From Basidiobolus meristosporus CBS 931.73 (Eukaryota; Basidiobolomycota; Basidiobolomycetes; Basidiobolales; Basidiobolaceae): a stretch of 40,599 nucleotides of DNA. Where the stretch lies: positions 1 to 40,599 of the forward strand of contig MCFE01000741.1 of assembly GCA_002104905.1 (NCBI GenBank). The letters run 5' to 3'. Each line of letters opens with the position of its first letter. The first letter of the stretch is position 1. The position numbers and the translations under genes were made by a program. The notes under the pieces were generated by a model. It saw nothing but the letters and a program-made list of their open reading frames with translations, was not told the DNA's origin and did not search any database. Shown here in pieces: positions 40,093-40,599 of this stretch.

Positions 40093-40599
40093 TAAGAATG
40101 CCTGTCAACATCCACCTCCCTGAATCCAGCCCTGTCTGCATACTTGCCCTCATAGATTTTGGTGCCTCCTCCTGTTTCATTGACCAGTTATTTGTCCAGA
40201 GGCACCAAATCCCCACTGTCCTGAAATCCTGTCCTGTCCAAGTAGAAGTTATTGATGGAAGGTCCCACTCTTCTGGTGCTGTAACCCATGAGACATGTCT
40301 ACTCCAGTTGTCCAGTACTGGTCACCACAAGACACTAGCCTTCAACATCATCAACTCTCCCCACTACTCCGTAGTCCTTGGAAGCTCATGGCTTAGTCAC
40401 CATGACCTAGCTATCACCTGGAAGACCAAAATCCTGACATTCCCCAGAATCCACCATGTCAACTTTATGAAACAACCTGATTTTTCAGGTAAAGAAGTAT
40501 CTTTCCTAAGCTACCCCAGACCCAGGAGCCCATTATCACTGAGGGAACCCCCTTCAATGGAATATCTGCCAAGTATCAAGAGTTTGCCCATGTCTTTGA
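40093..40599 (+). pseudogene. Ty3/gypsy aspartic protease, active site mutated
   Basis: In a different frame from Gag. LALIDFGASSCFID is the retropepsin active-site segment, where D-[ST]-G is expected but Phe replaces Ser/Thr (TTT at 40158-40160). VVLGSSWLSHHDLAITW is the conserved ILG-x-x-W-L-x-x-H segment. At the edge another frame reads KYQEFAHVF, the usual linker before reverse transcriptase, so a further frameshift lies near 40550. Confidence 0.75.

Larger units (their letters stand above)
38130..40599 (+). mobile_element. Ty3/gypsy LTR retrotransposon, 5' part, decayed
   Basis: LTR-like region, then Gag with a zinc knuckle, then protease and the start of the linker to reverse transcriptase, in the order usual for Ty3/gypsy. 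All coding parts carry stops or shifts. The element runs past the right edge of the window, so the polymerase, RNase H, integrase and 3' LTR are not seen. CpG is depleted throughout. The exact 5' border is unresolved. Confidence 0.75.

Overview
This window looks like eukaryotic, most likely fungal, genomic DNA. The genes are short, mostly intronless and independent, each with its own TATA box about 40-47 bp before the ATG and an AATAAA signal close behind the stop. There is a nuclear-type tRNA-Leu(CAG). A Ty3/gypsy retroelement of the kind common in fungi sits at the right end. The small secreted proteins, the fungal-style SDR and a TACTAAC branch-point motif fit an early-diverging fungus, but I cannot name a genus and that placement is inference. 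Nothing suggests a prokaryote: there are no operons or Shine-Dalgarno sites.

Layout. 0-4.8 kb: two small minus-strand genes, one with a decayed tandem copy; then a founder-like pair of plus-strand secreted-protein genes that I call family B (1832-2356) and family A (2718-3215); a tRNA-Leu; and an unresolved Cys-rich locus. 5.0-9.4 kb: two direct copies of a segment of about 1.27 kb, each holding a ruined B remnant followed by a damaged A gene, on either side of an intact short-chain dehydrogenase/reductase (6401-7378, minus). 10.1-15.9 kb: a gene-poor block almost free of CpG, read as old, decayed repeat DNA.

15.9-34.9 kb is the core of the window: a tandem array of six degraded copies of a unit whose full order is C2(-) C1(-) A'(+) B(+) A(+). 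Only unit IV (25.4-29.9 kb) keeps all five positions. Families A (about 192 aa), B (about 184 aa) and C (144 aa) each have an N-terminal signal peptide. By eye they share a core with fixed spacing, LL-x2-[VA]-x8-[DQ]-[NA]-L-x3-N, and B and C continue into a matching VDQTLYQP-like segment. A ends in Cys-containing 20-residue acidic repeats; B and C end in Arg/Lys/Tyr-rich basic tails. C1, B and A are mostly intact, while C2 and A' are always broken. I recognise none of the three families. A role at the cell surface or outside the cell (wall or spore coat, adhesion, effector) is inference only.

35-40.6 kb: a 305-codon reading frame of unknown function (minus, 5' end unresolved), then a second CpG-poor block leading into the 5' part of a decayed Ty3/gypsy element (LTR-like region, Gag with zinc knuckle, protease with a mutated active site) that runs off the window.
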